A stretch of 64,000 nucleotides of DNA from Epiperipatus broadwayi. Lineage: Eukaryota > Onychophora > Udeonychophora > Euonychophora > Peripatidae. The translations under genes were made by a program, and so were the position numbers. How positions within the stretch are numbered: position 1 is the stretch's first letter; each line of letters begins with the position of its first letter. The stretch covers positions 126,001-190,000 of the forward strand of contig JAQFVV010012442.1 of assembly GCA_028023455.1 (NCBI GenBank), read 5' to 3'. Below the pieces are notes generated by a model. It did no database searches. It was not told the origin of the DNA and worked only from the letters and a program-made list of their open reading frames with translations. Positions 48,792 to 61,558 of this stretch are shown here, in pieces.

Positions 48792-51255
48792 TGTAATGGA
48801 ACGTACTTGCTGCATTCCATTTAAATTGAAGAAAGAAGGCCCCAAACATTGGGAAAGCCAAATATAATGGAATGTATCTTTATATATGATCTCAAATGAA
48901 AATAAACATATGAACTTTTGCAACAATAATCATTAGTTAACCAAGCCCCTAACTTTGATACACCAAATGTAATGAATAATTAAACGAACATATTATGCTG
49001 ACCACATTGTGGCGTCCAAATGTAATGGAACATACTTTTACTCCATTATACCAATCATCAGTTAACTGGGACCAACAGTTTGTGGTGCCAAATGTAATGG
49101 ACAATATATCATATAAACATATTATACCTCAAATGTAATGGAACATCAATATATGAGAAGAAAATAATGCTTCAAACATTGGATGATAAACGTAATGGAA
49201 TATATATAATCTAAATGAATCCAATTGTTGAGAAAGCCTAATATAATAAATTGTATAATTTAAATGAAGAAAGACAAAATTATCCCAGTTATATTTAAAT
49301 AAATTGTTTATATGCCCTTCCAACTAGCTATACATGAAATAAATTTAAAATCATATAGAGCAATGAGATCTATCCTTATAATTTATTTTCAAGATTGATA
49401 TAACTAACTAATCAAATATATATATCAGAAACAAAGGTAATTCTATTAAATCCAATATACACATCTATTATGTAAATTTATGTATATCTAAACATATCAA
49501 TGAATAATAATATGTGTAAGTAACTTAAAGACTAAATAATAAGTGAAATACGTAGTTATCCTCTATTAAATTGTGAATTCAATTAATTTCATAATGACTT
49601 TGGCACTAAAAGAAAAATAAGAATAAAATATTAATACACTTTCAAATAAATTACAAAGGCATTACTTATAAAACAAATAGTACATCCTTTATTTTTATAT
49701 TATGGTTTAATTTTAGGTAATATCAATGTTTTAAATACAAACCCAAATAATAAATATACATATATACTTGCAATAAGTATATATATTAAATAAATAAAGA
49801 CATATCTGTGCTTAACAAGTAGATATCAATATAAATACAAATCCATATTTATATTTTTCAGATATTTAAAATAATAAATAAAAAATATTATATACAGCAA
49901 ATACATATAAATTATTGTTTTGGTATGCATAAGAATCATTATATAAAGTTAAAAAAAAAATGGAAATAAATTAATAATAAAACAATTTTTATAATAAACA
50001 TTTGCGAATAGAAATTTACTTATTAAAATATACATAACAACTCATATGCAACCCAAACTTATAAGCCATACTTTAAGATTTTAAATTACTTAAGTGTTAA
50101 TTTTGACACCTGTTAAACGTTTATTGCTGTTAGAAAACAAGACGCTTGAATTGAATATTTATAAAACGTTATATTTTTATAATGAAAAATAAAAATAAAC
50201 AAAAATATCGATCTCAAAATATATTTATATATCATTTATACATATAAAATTATTACTACCTTTCAAAGTTCACATGTCCAGTTTTCCTTCAAAAGTCAAC
50301 TTATTCCATTGTTTTATTTCTTTATCCGTTTAATATTAGAATGCATTCTAGTGAAGGTGAGGAAACTATCACGTTAGAGAAAATTGTCAATTCTTGGATA
50401 TATGTATATTTTTATCCTTCTAAAATTTCTTTCCTTGAAAAATAAATAAATAAATTGAAATGTTAAATCCAATATATTAATTCTAGTTACCTCCAGATTA
50501 TTATTAGATTGACCATTATAGATTCCAGATAGCTATGTCAAATTTCGGCTTCAGACGCGATGAAATACATATATTGAAATTTGCCTAGTTTTTCTTTTTA
50601 AACTGCCTTGGAATAAATGAAAGAAAATGGTGCAGCCTCTTGGCTGCGATATACCCCTATTAGCCTGTCATGATTTATGTATTTACCATAGAAATCTATC
50701 TTATTCCAATATTCTGAAGAATGATAATTTCAAAGAAAAAAAAATACAACAAATTTTTATCCTTCTGTTGGTTTTATTACTATCTTAATAATAATAATAA
50801 TGGCTTTTCTTGTTGTTGCTGTTGTTCCACGTGCTAGCAAATGCTGTTTTGAAAACCATTGTTACATATGTTTTATTTTAAACAATTAACATTAAAAAAA
50901 AATAAAATATCAAGCATATATATATACAAAAATATTAAATTGAAAATTTATTCGACAGCTTTAAAAATATATATATACATAAATAATAATATTGCATTTT
51001 TTTAATAATCACTGCAAATAAAATAATTTTTTTATATAATCAACAATTTATATGTCTTCATTTATTTATAATAATTAAATATTCATAACGATGTACCATC
51101 AACATATAAATAAAATAATAACTTCAAACAATAACTATACCTAATAACCATAAACAATAATAATACTTCATATATAAACATCAACTCAAAGAGATTTTTT
51201 TTTTTAATAACAAATGACAATTTTTAAAATATAGATAGACTTATCGATATTTACA
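48792..51255 (-). repeat. 5' LTR (right copy) of the LARD-like element
   Basis: Near-identical direct copy of 41,921-44,386; see there. Ends ATTTACA and is followed at once by a short TA tract and AACGTG. Confidence 0.88.
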
Positions 51256-51472
51256 ATATATATATATATATAACGTGTAAGAATATATATATTCTACCAG
51301 AGTATGTAGACATTTATCACATAATTAATCACAAATACAAAACTATTATTGTAACAAAGCTGAAAGTCAAGTTTCCATACAGCCTATCCTTGTCAAAGTA
51401 TACCATTTGTACTCATGATCCAGGTTCTGCAATGAAATAACTATTGTTTTGTACCTAAGTTATATTAGGTGA

Positions 51473-51524
<52 letters not shown>

Positions 51525-53669
51525 GGTCGGGGAGAAGGTGAAGTTTATCCAGTCTTACTGTATCTGCCGCCAGGATGCCACTAGATTATTTGAACCTAGA
51601 AAATTTATAAAGTCAGCAGATATGCACTGTTAAAATCATGACCACCAGCCCTAGTCAACAGCTCATGAAGTAGCAGAGGTTTAAAATGTTTATTAAATAT
51701 TTTAAAAAAAAAAAATAAATAAAAACAATCACTGTCATTACTAATAACACAGAGGCTTTATTCACACATATATATAATTGACGACACACAAACTTGAAAA
51801 AAAATTATATAAAAAAATTATGATTGTTTCATTAATATTTAATATTATTTTATTTATTTTAACTTTTATTTTAAATCTTAGAAATGCTGAGTATAGATGA
51901 GCTACCCAGACGATGTACTTAAAAGACTTTCAAACATTTGAATTCAGGCTAAAAGTCAGCAGCCACACCAAAGCTCGCTTCTAGATATATGTTAGCAACC
52001 AATGCAATGTGAACATGTTAGCATAGAATCCCACCAACAGGAATTACATTAGGAACTGCGTGATATTATTTGAAGAAACATGACCTTTGTCAGTACTTGA
52101 AGGAATCATACATGTAATATAAAAAAAAGAATAATGATTTTGTATGGATGGGAGAGTGGTCTATCTTGCTGTGCTTATCCTCCCAATCCATAGAGCTGGA
52201 ATGGGTCAATGGGGCAGGAAATATGTCTGCATACATTTAAATGATATGACTTCCACTTTTGGTCATGCATTCAGTTGGACTCGTCACCCTAGGTGCTAAC
52301 ACACTTCACATAACATTGATATAAATGTCCATATATCTCTCCACCAGCATTAACATAACTACAAAATAAATAAACTGAAATCAAAATACCTTTAAAACAT
52401 ATATTTTAATAAGTCTAGCAGCCATCTACAGTCAACTAACATTTAAATCATTTTATTAATTTAATTCTAAAAAAAAAAAATCGTTAGTTTAATGTTTTAA
52501 AATCATTTCAAAATAACACATATTTAACTTATTTTTTTGCTACAAATATTATTTAAGCTATTTTTCTTTTAAATTTAATAATGCACAAATAATGATAAGT
52601 ATTTTCATCTTTATATTTAAATTTGCAATCGCAAACCCCTACTCTATTACAAACAGATAAATAAAAGAAAAACAATACATAGTTTAAGAAATTACATTTC
52701 AAACTTTAGATAAGTCTTTTAAATTTTCAATGTTTATAAAAATAAAGTTCAGGTTTGTTCAGGAAAGAAAGTTCATAGTTCAGATTTAGAAACAAATAAA
52801 GTTCGATGATTTTAAATTTAAGAAATTTTAAATTTCATTTTTATCATTTATAAATTATACTTTCCTTTTGTCCTAGCTCGTTTCTTCATGACGAATATAT
52901 ATGAAGACTTATGATGGTTTATGAAGACGCATTTACAATGTTTTCTAAAGATGGTACCAGTGGTTCAATCCTAAGATCCATAGAAATGAAAGCTGCCTTC
53001 GACAGGTCGAACCAAAGAAAGTATGCTGAAGCTGATAACATTCTTGGTGTGGCAATAATAGCTTTTTAAATTTTATTTACTATTTTCAGCAAAGATGAAT
53101 GAATTTTTGTTTAATTTTTCTAATCTTGAACTAATTAAATACTGTTTTGGATTTTTTTATAGTCCTCAGGCACCTTAACTCTGGAATGCAGGATTCATAG
53201 AACTAATTCCATATTTCTATTTCATTGGTTCATTGAGTTTGTAGTAGATTTTGGGTTTGTGGCTACTTGGATTTTTCCATTGAGGTCTGTGTCTCAATCT
53301 TTGGGTGGGAAAAGCCAGTCTTTTGCTTATATTTCTAGACTCTTACCTCTTTCGTAATCATCTTTTTTAATTGTCATTTTGCCCTAAGAATCTGTTTGCA
53401 ATTTTTATATTTAAAAATTAAAAATTCTCGTTATTTTTTTTAAAATCAAAAGGTTTTTTTATTATATTTTATTTAAACTGTAGAATCTTAGCTTCGATTC
53501 TACAATTTTTTTAAAGCTTATCTTCTTTTAATATTTAAATCAAACATAATAAATTAATAATTCGTTATTTGCGCATTTTGATTGTTTGTGATTTTAATTC
53601 AGTATTAGATATTTATAAAAACATTAAGTATAAGAATTTAAATGTAACACATATAAATATCCCGTTACA

Positions 53670-53677
<8 letters not shown>
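51256..53677. other. Non-coding DNA with a (TA)n tract
   Basis: A TA tract lies at about 51,477-51,521. The rest, including a GC-richer patch near 51,525-51,600 with GCCACTAGATTA, shows no gene or element I recognise. Confidence 0.5.

Positions 53678-53749
<72 letters not shown>
53678..53749. repeat. (TA)n tract at 3' end of RTE copy 2
   Basis: About 72 bp of TA adjoining the 3' end of the minus-strand RTE element. Confidence 0.95.
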
Positions 53750-53751
<2 letters not shown>

Positions 53752-56582
53752 ACCATTATCAATCCACTGCAGGATGAAGGTCTCTCCAAGTTTAATCCAT
53801 CTTCTCCGATCTTTAGCTTCTCTTCTCCACATCACCCCTGCACACTTTCTTATTTCATCCATCCATCTCACATGTGGTCTCTTTCTGGGTCTTTTACAAT
53901 CTCTTGGAATCCAGTTTAAAATTTCAATTGTCCATCTATTATCATCTCTTCTAACAATATGTCCAGCCCAACTCCACTTCAATCTTTTAATTTTTTCAAT
54001 GAGGTCAGTAACACCTGTTTGTTCTCTTACCCATACATTGTGTTTACGATCTCTTCTTGTTACTCCCAACATACATCTCTCCATACTTCTTTGAGTGGTC
54101 TGAAGTCTCTGAATTGCTCTTCTATTAAGTGTCCAAGTCTCAGATCCATAAGTAAGAACTGGTAAAACACATTTGTTAAAAACCTTCCTTTTCAAACACA
54201 TAGGCATATTTCCTTTTAGTATCAAGTTATTTCTACCAAAAGCACTCCAACCAAGTTTAATTCTATGATTAATTTCCTCCATTATGTTTCCATCTGTATT
54301 AATAATCTGACCAAGGTATTTGTAACTGTTAACTTCTTCTAATTCATCATAATCAATCTTTATTTTCATATTTTGAGCAAATCGATTAAACATTACTTTA
54401 GTCCTTTTAACATTTATCTTTAGTCCTACTTTCCTACTTTCACCTGACAATTCCTGCAACATTTCCTGCAGATCTGAAGCATTATTTGTAAAAACAGCTA
54501 CATCATCTGCGAACTCTAAATGACTTAAATAATCACCATTTACTTTCACTCCTTTCGTTTCCCATTTTAATCCACAAAATACTTCATGCAGCACTGCTGT
54601 AAAAAGTTTTGGAGATATGGAGTCACCTTGTCTTACACCTTTCTCAATGTTGTCTTTCCCAGTGTCATTATGTAATGTAATTGTTGTTGTTGCATTTTTT
54701 ATAAATATTCTTTAAAATATGACAATATCCTGGATCTATACCTTGATGATCTAATGCTTTAATCACTGAAGAAATGTTTATAGAATCAAATGCCTTTTCA
54801 TAATCTACAAATCCTAAGCATAATGGCAACTCATATTCATTTGTCCTTTCTATAACTTCTCTCAATACCTGGATATGATCTACTGTACTAAAACCACTTT
54901 TAAATCCAGCTTGTTCTCTTGGTTGGTGGAAATCCAATGTTCTCTGTAGACGAGTAGTAATTATCTTGGTAAAAATTTTATATAAAACTGATAAAAGGCT
55001 GATAGGTCTGTAATTTCTAATATCTTCTTTATCACCTTTTTTAAATATTAATATTATTACTGCATTCTTCCAATCATCCAGTACATCTTTATCATTTAGA
55101 CATTTGGTATATAACTTTGCTAATTTTTTTTCTATTTCTTCACCTGCTTCTTTTAATATATCAATTATAATTCCATCATTACCTGGAGCCTTTCCTTTCT
55201 TCATACATTTAATTGCATGTCTCACTTCTTCATTTAAAATTCTGGGCAATTTGGAAGATGTAATAGATATAGGAGGTACTTGTTCTTTATTACTATATAA
55301 TTCTTGATAAAAATCTTCTACCAATTTCATGATGTCATCTCTCCTTTTAGTAATAATTCCATCTTTTTTTTCTTATTGCAGATATAAATTTCCTACCAAT
55401 ACCAAAATGTTGTTTTACATTCTTAAGACTTTTATTTTCTTCTACAGCTTTCCTTGCTAGTTCACAGTTATACTTTCTTATATCATTTTCAACTCTTTTC
55501 AGCACCATTTTACAAAATTCGAGATATTCAATTCTTTTTAATGCATCATTTTTGTATATCTTCATATTCCTTCTTTTCTTCATAAATTCTCTAGTCTCAG
55601 TAGAAATTTTATTGGTCAATTGCTGTTTCTTTCTACCAGCTATCTTTGTTGCAGTTTTCAAAAGTGTATCAGTTATTTTCATATTAATTTCATTCAAATC
55701 TGAATCATGTTCAAAATCTACTAATACTTGAAACCGATTTGTAAGTTCTAATTTAAATTCATTAGAATGTTTCTGAAGATTAGGAATATCAACTGTAAAT
55801 ATTGTTTTTTTTAATAATTTTTGTCTCTCTAGTTTTACATTAACACATATCTTACACCTTACTAATCGATGATCACTTCCTGTGTTAAATTTATTAAGAA
55901 CATTACAATCTTGAAATATGTATTTCCTGTTAGTCAAAATATAATCCAATTCTGCTGTACCTTCATTTGGATGCTTCCATGTCCATTTTCTTTTAACATT
56001 TTTCTCAAAAAAAGAATTCATAATATAAAGTTTTTCTTTTTCTGCAAACTCCACAAGTCTATGTCCTCTCTCATTTCTATTACCATAACCAAAATTACCC
56101 ACAGCACTTTCATCTTTCATTTGTTTACCAATTCTAGCATTAAAGTCTCCCATAACAATTTTAAAATGGTGTTTACTCTGATCAAAAGCCTTTTGTACAT
56201 CCATATAAAAATCTTCTACTACTTCATCACTATGAGAACTTGTTGGGGCATAAACCTGAATTATCTGCATTTGGTATCTGCTATTAAGTTGTATAACTAA
56301 TCTTGCCACTCTGTCCGATACACCATCAATCTCCACAATATTGTTCTTCCACTTTTTATTTATAATGAATCCTACTCCACTTGTATTTCCAATATTTGTG
56401 CCTTTATAATAGAGTATATGTCCACTTTTTAAATCAATTGTCTCTTCACCTTTTCTTCTAACTTCACAAAGTCCAATAATGTCCCATTTAATATAAGAGA
56501 GTTCTTCTTCTAATTCTTGCAATCTTCCTTCACTTGAAAGTGATCTGCAGTTGTAAGTACCTAAATAAAAAGTTGTCATCAA
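53749..56582 (-). pseudogene. RTE endonuclease-reverse transcriptase, two single-base frameshifts from intact
   Basis: It starts at 56,582 with MMTTFYLGTYNCRSLS. Endonuclease motifs: LCEVRRKGEE (Glu), VYAPTSSH, GDFNARIG, TAELDYILTN, GSDHRLV. RT motifs: KAPGNDGI, YRPISLLSVLYKIF, GFVDYEKAFDS, GVRQGDS, EFADDVAVF (intact active site), then SYKYLGQIINTDG and a C-terminal RLKWSWAGHIVRR block, all usual for RTE. The frame breaks at an A run near 55,365-55,372 (eight A versus seven in copy 1) and at another near 54,697-54,702 (six versus five). The open pieces are 55,347-56,582, 54,668-55,330 and 53,749-54,594. It nicks the target and reverse-transcribes there. Confidence 0.9.
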
Positions 56583-57036
56583 ATGGCAGCCTGGGTCTGC
56601 AATCAGGGGATTCTTAGCACCCTCCGCCTTAGGCCACCAACCGCTGCCTTGGTTGAATGACTTTACAGCCTCCTGGGAATAAGGGCCATGCTTTATTTTT
56701 GTCTGTCATAATTGTATATATGTATTGGAAAAATATTTATCATTTACACAAACATTCATTCTGCCTTATCAGGCACTGAGAAGAAAGACCATGGTGTTTC
56801 TTGATCTTAAACTCAGAGGTAAAAAGCCAATAAACTCACCACGCTGGCTAATGCATGTTGGTGAGCAGCCCATCCATGTTCGTATACTATATGAATAATC
56901 ACATAGTAATAACAGCTGCAACTACAAGAACGTATGGAGTGGACATTAGGAATTTGCCCTGCTCAGTTCCTTTAAGGCCTCCAAGAGGAATCAAAGGGTC
57001 TCCTTTCAGTTAATAGCAAAACTCCTTTCTGCAGCC
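53750..57036 (-). mobile_element. RTE-type LINE, copy 2 (full length, nearly intact)
   Basis: Reverse-oriented copy of the element at 16,619-19,880 with the same 5' start (GGCTGCAGAAAGGAG on the minus strand, at 57,036) and the same GATTGATAATGGTTGAT end. About 3.29 kb: a 5' leader of about 450 bp (56,583-57,036) holding a GC-richer GGCGGAGGGTGCTAAG patch, the EN-RT ORF, and almost no 3' untranslated region. TA tracts lie at both ends. Confidence 0.92.
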
Positions 57037-57040
57037 TATA

Positions 57041-57041
57041 C

Positions 57042-57076
<35 letters not shown>

Positions 57077-57145
57077 TAACAGACATATTTATATTTCATT
57101 CTGTTACAATATATATATATATATATATATTGTAACAGAATGAAA
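57041..57145. repeat. TA tract and TA-bounded palindrome
   Basis: TA (57,043-57,074) adjoins the RTE 5' end. Then TTTCATTCTGTTACAAT (57,094-57,110), TA, and its exact 17-base reverse complement (57,129-57,145). Confidence 0.93.
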
Positions 57146-60100
57146 AGATAAATTGATAGAAAATGATCCATTATTAACATATATGATTATCTATTCTGTT
57201 ATTTGTAAAAGTAAGTAAACATTGTCACAGTATAGATAAATAGATGAGTGATGAAGTAATAGTTTCCATAATTTAATAACTAAATATAACATTATAGCCC
57301 GATTGCAACTATCCCAAACATTAATTCTGTCACATTAGTAATGAAATAAATAAGTTATCTCATTTCTCCATATAAAATAACAACAATGACAATTAAAACT
57401 GTCATCATTAAAGATTTAATAATATCTAAGTATTGGGGATGTCATTTGAACAATAAAACATACTGGCCATTGTCATCAAATAAAAGAATATTAAATTTAG
57501 CAACTGAATAAAATTACCCACTTTGAGATTCTTGGAGTGCATTATGCTTATCTCCCATACTAGGTTCTTTTAACAAAGAATCCTTCCTATTCTTCTTTCC
57601 AACCATATAAGACCATTCATGGTCACATGCACACACTGGTGCTATTCATGACAACTTATAAAATATATATTATATAAAGTTAATATTAGGAAGTTGGAAA
57701 GGGATTATATCACTCTTTATTCAGTTTAGCTAAGCATATGTGTTTTCCCACGAGCGCCACTAGATTGTTTTAAATCTAGATAAATATCTGTTTAGAGTGT
57801 ACTGAGTTCAAACTCATTTAGTACATTTTTATCACACATGACTTGGATGACTAATGAAAAAATGACATTCTTACATTTTATCTATATTGATAAAATTACA
57901 AGATCCCAATATTATCAAATTTTTTATTATAGATCAAAGATTCTTATAGACATTGCTAGCTCATTTACGTATATTGATGAACAGACATGTATAATCTTAT
58001 TAATGGCTTCCAAACAAGCATGTGAAGACCATTATTGATATTGATGGCCATTTAACTAAATTATTTATCACAATATAAAGGTAATAATGATGATGATAAT
58101 AATGATGAATGATAATAATAGTGATATCATAATAATAATGATAATAATAGTGATAGTGATGATACCAGCCATAGCTTATTAATAAACTCACAACAATAAA
58201 TTTATCTTTATAAACTTATAGGCATCTATTACAAATTATCCTATTTCAAACGGGGATTTAAATATCACATTTACTAGCATTTATATAAGGTTATAGTTAT
58301 TTACTAAAATACTTTTAGTTAAGATTAGGATTTAATAATACCAGTGATGATGAATGATCATCATGAATCTCTATGCATGATATTCATCTTTTTATAAATC
58401 TTTATTTATTAAAATATATTAATTCTGTTAAACGTTAGACTGAGTGATTATAATTTATTAATGATGATGATGATGGCGATCATAACTCTTATATAGTATT
58501 ATTTGAAACATTTTAACCAATAACACGATATCCATCTTTGATGAGGATGATCAAAACTCATGGACAACACAAAATTTTAGCTTTTCTACTATTGAACTAT
58601 AATTATTAAAATTTGGTTATTATTAAGCTTAACCCTTAAATACTTAAAAGTAAATCAACATTCTAGTTTACTTAACCTTTTGCGAGCGCTTAATATTTGC
58701 AAGTGATTGCTCAATATTTACGAATGATAATACTTAATAACTGCGAGCAGTGATGATGAATTAAAATGATAGAATCAAAACAAGAAAAACACAACAATAT
58801 TTTTTAATAAGAACTCGGAAAACCAATTAAGATATATATAATTATATTTTATTAATACTATTACTCTTTCTTTCTTTCTTTAAAATCAAATCAATAATTA
58901 AATAAATGGCTTATTACTACATTAATTCAATACAAAAATTAATATAAAAAATTATATTAGCACAAGCAAATAAACTTAATATATAGGTTTGTCATTTCTG
59001 GATATTTTAAAATAAGCTGGCTTAAAAAAATACATTTTATGGAATGCTTACTTAAGTCTTTCCCAAGTTATTATATCACAAAATAAATCTCATATGTATC
59101 TTGTGTGTTCTACTTTACTTTCATTCATATGTAAGCCTTGCTTTATAATTTCTTATATTTAAACTATTTATATATAACCTATTCTTTAACATGTTTGTAT
59201 AAGCAGTTACACATGCACACATTCGGTAATGTTAACATATATGTTTAAAATGTATACCCACAAATTACATATATAAAAAATAATTTTGCAACCTTTTAGC
59301 AAAAGAAAATAAATACAGGATATTAATTTTAATAAGCATCCAGATAAAATAAAAAACAACAACATTATAAATGCATATATTTATAGGTTGCTCATTATCA
59401 TTAACAACTGAAGAACAATTAAAAAAACATTTCAACATTACAATATATAATAAAAATAATAATAAAAAAAAATAATGAAAAATTTAAGTTTAAAAATTTA
59501 AACTATGTTTGTGCTATGTTGTGAGATATTGCAAATAACTATAGATAAACAAGTCTTTAATGTTTCTGTATCAAAAAAGAAAATTGCTTTGACCAGTAAA
59601 TTAAGGTTTACTTTTAATAAGTAAGAATAAAAATCTGTTAAAGAAAGTTCATAGTTACCAGATCACTTTTACTTCTTATAAATGTCCTAAGTTTGAATAT
59701 TCAGACTGCTTGTCTTTGCTCCATAAAAAAAAGAAAGTTATTGCAGATACTGTTAAGATAAACATAAATCAACTGACTGGCTTGTTTCTTTAATTCTAAA
59801 ATTATTTATTGTTGATTGGCTTTCTTCTACCATTTCAAAAAGAGCTATTATAAATACTTTTTAATAAGTATGTACTGGTGGATTTGCTTGTCTCTCCCAT
59901 TTTTAAAAAAATAATCGCTGTAGACACTTTAGATGACTGAGGTAAACTTTAACAAAAATTTGATTCATGGCTTCAAACTTGGCTATATGTGAATTTTATA
60001 CATTTTCTCTTAACTCTTCCTTCCTCTTCTCCATCCATCCAAAGGTAATGAGCCTTTAATAGACCAGGAGCCAGAAAAGAAGCATTTCATATAGCTTGTG

Positions 60101-61186
60101 TGGTTGGCTTCAAACTCTTTCATTTTGTTGATTATTATTTGACTGGTATATGAGTCCATAGACAGATCAGCGATTTTAACTCATTCTGTATTATTCCAGG
60201 AAGCAGAAAAAAATGGTTTAGCAATGCAGAGTCATGGCATTATACTCAGAAAAATATGTTAATCTCATTTCATAGAATTGTCAATATTCTTCTTATAAAT
60301 TCAATTTTGTTCCATTTTCCCTCATTTCCCAATATTAATATTTCTGGAAATTACTTGAATGTACGCACATCTTAGTCTATTTTGACTTTATACAAGAGTC
60401 TATTACTTCTTTTCCCAATATTAAAAAAAATGACTGCTACATCTTTCCTTCAACAACTTTAAAAAAAAAAAAACTGAGCCCCACTAAAATAGTTTCATTC
60501 GTTTTTATTGCGAATGTTAATCAAAGAAAAAAAAGACACCTGGAAATCTTTATCCTGAGATAAAAATCAAAGCTTCACAAGTTGATGTTCTATCGCGATT
60601 TTACAAGAAAATTAATAATCACCTTTATTATATCAAAGCAACCCCTTTATAAAAATAACCTTAGATACAAATAACAAACAATAAAGATGGCAATCCATAG
60701 CCATTACAAATAGGTGTTAAAACGTTTTATGTTTAAACAGACGTTCCCATTCTTTCACACTCTTTTGCACGTGTACATTTTCAAATCTCAATCTGTTATC
60801 TAGATCACTTTATTTGACACTTTCTTTCTTAACATTTTATTTTACAGAAATAAAACTAAATAACTGAATATATTAATTATTTAATAAGAAAATAACATAT
60901 TAAAATATCCTTTCTTACAACATGATATTCATTCACCACTTATTAATTTATCAATTATATATTACACATATAATATACGTACACATAAATCTTTATATAT
61001 AAAAGAAATTTTTTTTTAATTAAATAATATGTATGTATGTGAAATGAGTCATATATCTACAATATATATATATATAATTAAAATTACCCCCAAAACAAAA
61101 TTCAACCAGACCAGCATAAAAATAATATTAAACCACAACCAAAGGTTTCACTGCTATAATCCGGCTTCTCAAGTGTAAAGAACTAC
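57146..61186. other. Non-coding AT-rich DNA
   Basis: About 4 kb without a recognisable gene or element. Degenerate (GAT/AAT) repeats lie at 58,083-58,162 and 58,460-58,480. GCGCCACTAGAT at 57,755 is a partial match to a CTCF core, without the second half. Confidence 0.5.
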
Positions 61187-61195
61187 AAAAACTAT

Positions 61196-61232
<37 letters not shown>

Positions 61233-61236
61233 ATAG

Positions 61237-61273
<37 letters not shown>
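61187..61273. repeat. TA-bounded palindrome
   Basis: AAAAACTATACAA (about 61,187-61,199), TA tract, its exact reverse complement TTGTATAGTTTTT (about 61,229-61,241), then a second TA tract to 61,273. Confidence 0.9.
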
Positions 61274-61277
<4 letters not shown>

Positions 61278-61316
61278 AACAAAAACAAGTTTTAATATGT
61301 AAACTTCCTATCACTT
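61271..61316 (+). repeat. 46-bp direct repeat, copy 1
   Basis: TATGAAAAACAAAAACAAG and the following 27 bases recur at 63,400-63,445 with two or three mismatches. Copy 1 is preceded by a TA tract; copy 2 is followed by one. A LINE fragment lies between them. Confidence 0.85.
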
Positions 61317-61326
61317 TTATTTATGA

Positions 61327-61340
61327 TCACTAGATGGCGC
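61327..61340 (+). promoter_or_regulatory. CTCF-like motif near LINE fragment
   Basis: TCACTAGATGGCGC fits the CTCF core CCASYAGRKGGCRS at 13 of 14 positions (first base differs). It lies 30-40 bp upstream of the first readable RT codons. Confidence 0.4.
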
Positions 61341-61456
61341 TTTACCAATACCTCCAAAACATATGATAGAGTAAATAGAAATAGATTATGAATAAGTTTA
61401 GCAAATTTGGGAATGGATGAAGCTTTAATAGATATTATTAAGAAATTATATGAAAA

Positions 61457-61458
<2 letters not shown>

Positions 61459-61492
<34 letters not shown>

Positions 61493-61502
61493 TATCTCTA
61501 CT

Positions 61503-61546
<44 letters not shown>

Positions 61547-61558
61547 AGTAGAGATTAT
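61459..61558. repeat. TA-bounded palindrome inside the LINE RT
   Basis: TA tract (about 61,459-61,489), the inverted arm ATCTCTACTTGAT, a second TA tract (about 61,505-61,545), then ATCAAGTAGAGAT, its exact inverse and part of the RT coding sequence. The palindrome arm was therefore derived from the host element's own sequence. Confidence 0.92.

Larger units (their letters stand above)
41921..51255 (-). mobile_element. Non-autonomous LTR retrotransposon (LARD-like) carrying a repeat/coiled-coil protein ORF
   Basis: Two direct repeats of 2,466 and 2,464 bp start TGTAATGG and end ATTTACA (TG...CA with 5-bp terminal inversion TGTAA/TTACA). They enclose 4.4 kb. On the minus strand the internal sequence begins two bases after the LTR with TGGCGCAACAACTAGGG, a primer-binding-site-like sequence, and ends with ATTAGGGGGTAT before the other LTR, a polypurine-like tract. 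Both outer flanks are TA repeats, so the target duplication is hidden. No protease, RT, RNase H or integrase motif appears. The LTRs are about 99% alike by eye, so insertion was recent; enzymes must have come from another element. Confidence 0.82.

Noticed and set aside
41921-51255. Segmental tandem duplication as the explanation of the 2.46-kb direct repeats
   Set aside because: TG...CA ends, PBS-like and polypurine-like sequences exactly inside the repeats, and TA flanks on both outer sides fit an LTR element better. The target duplication itself cannot be shown inside TA repeats.
51577-51590. GCCACTAGATTA and, at 57,755, GCGCCACTAGAT as further CTCF-like sites
   Set aside because: Both keep only CCACTAGAT and lack the GGCG half of the core.
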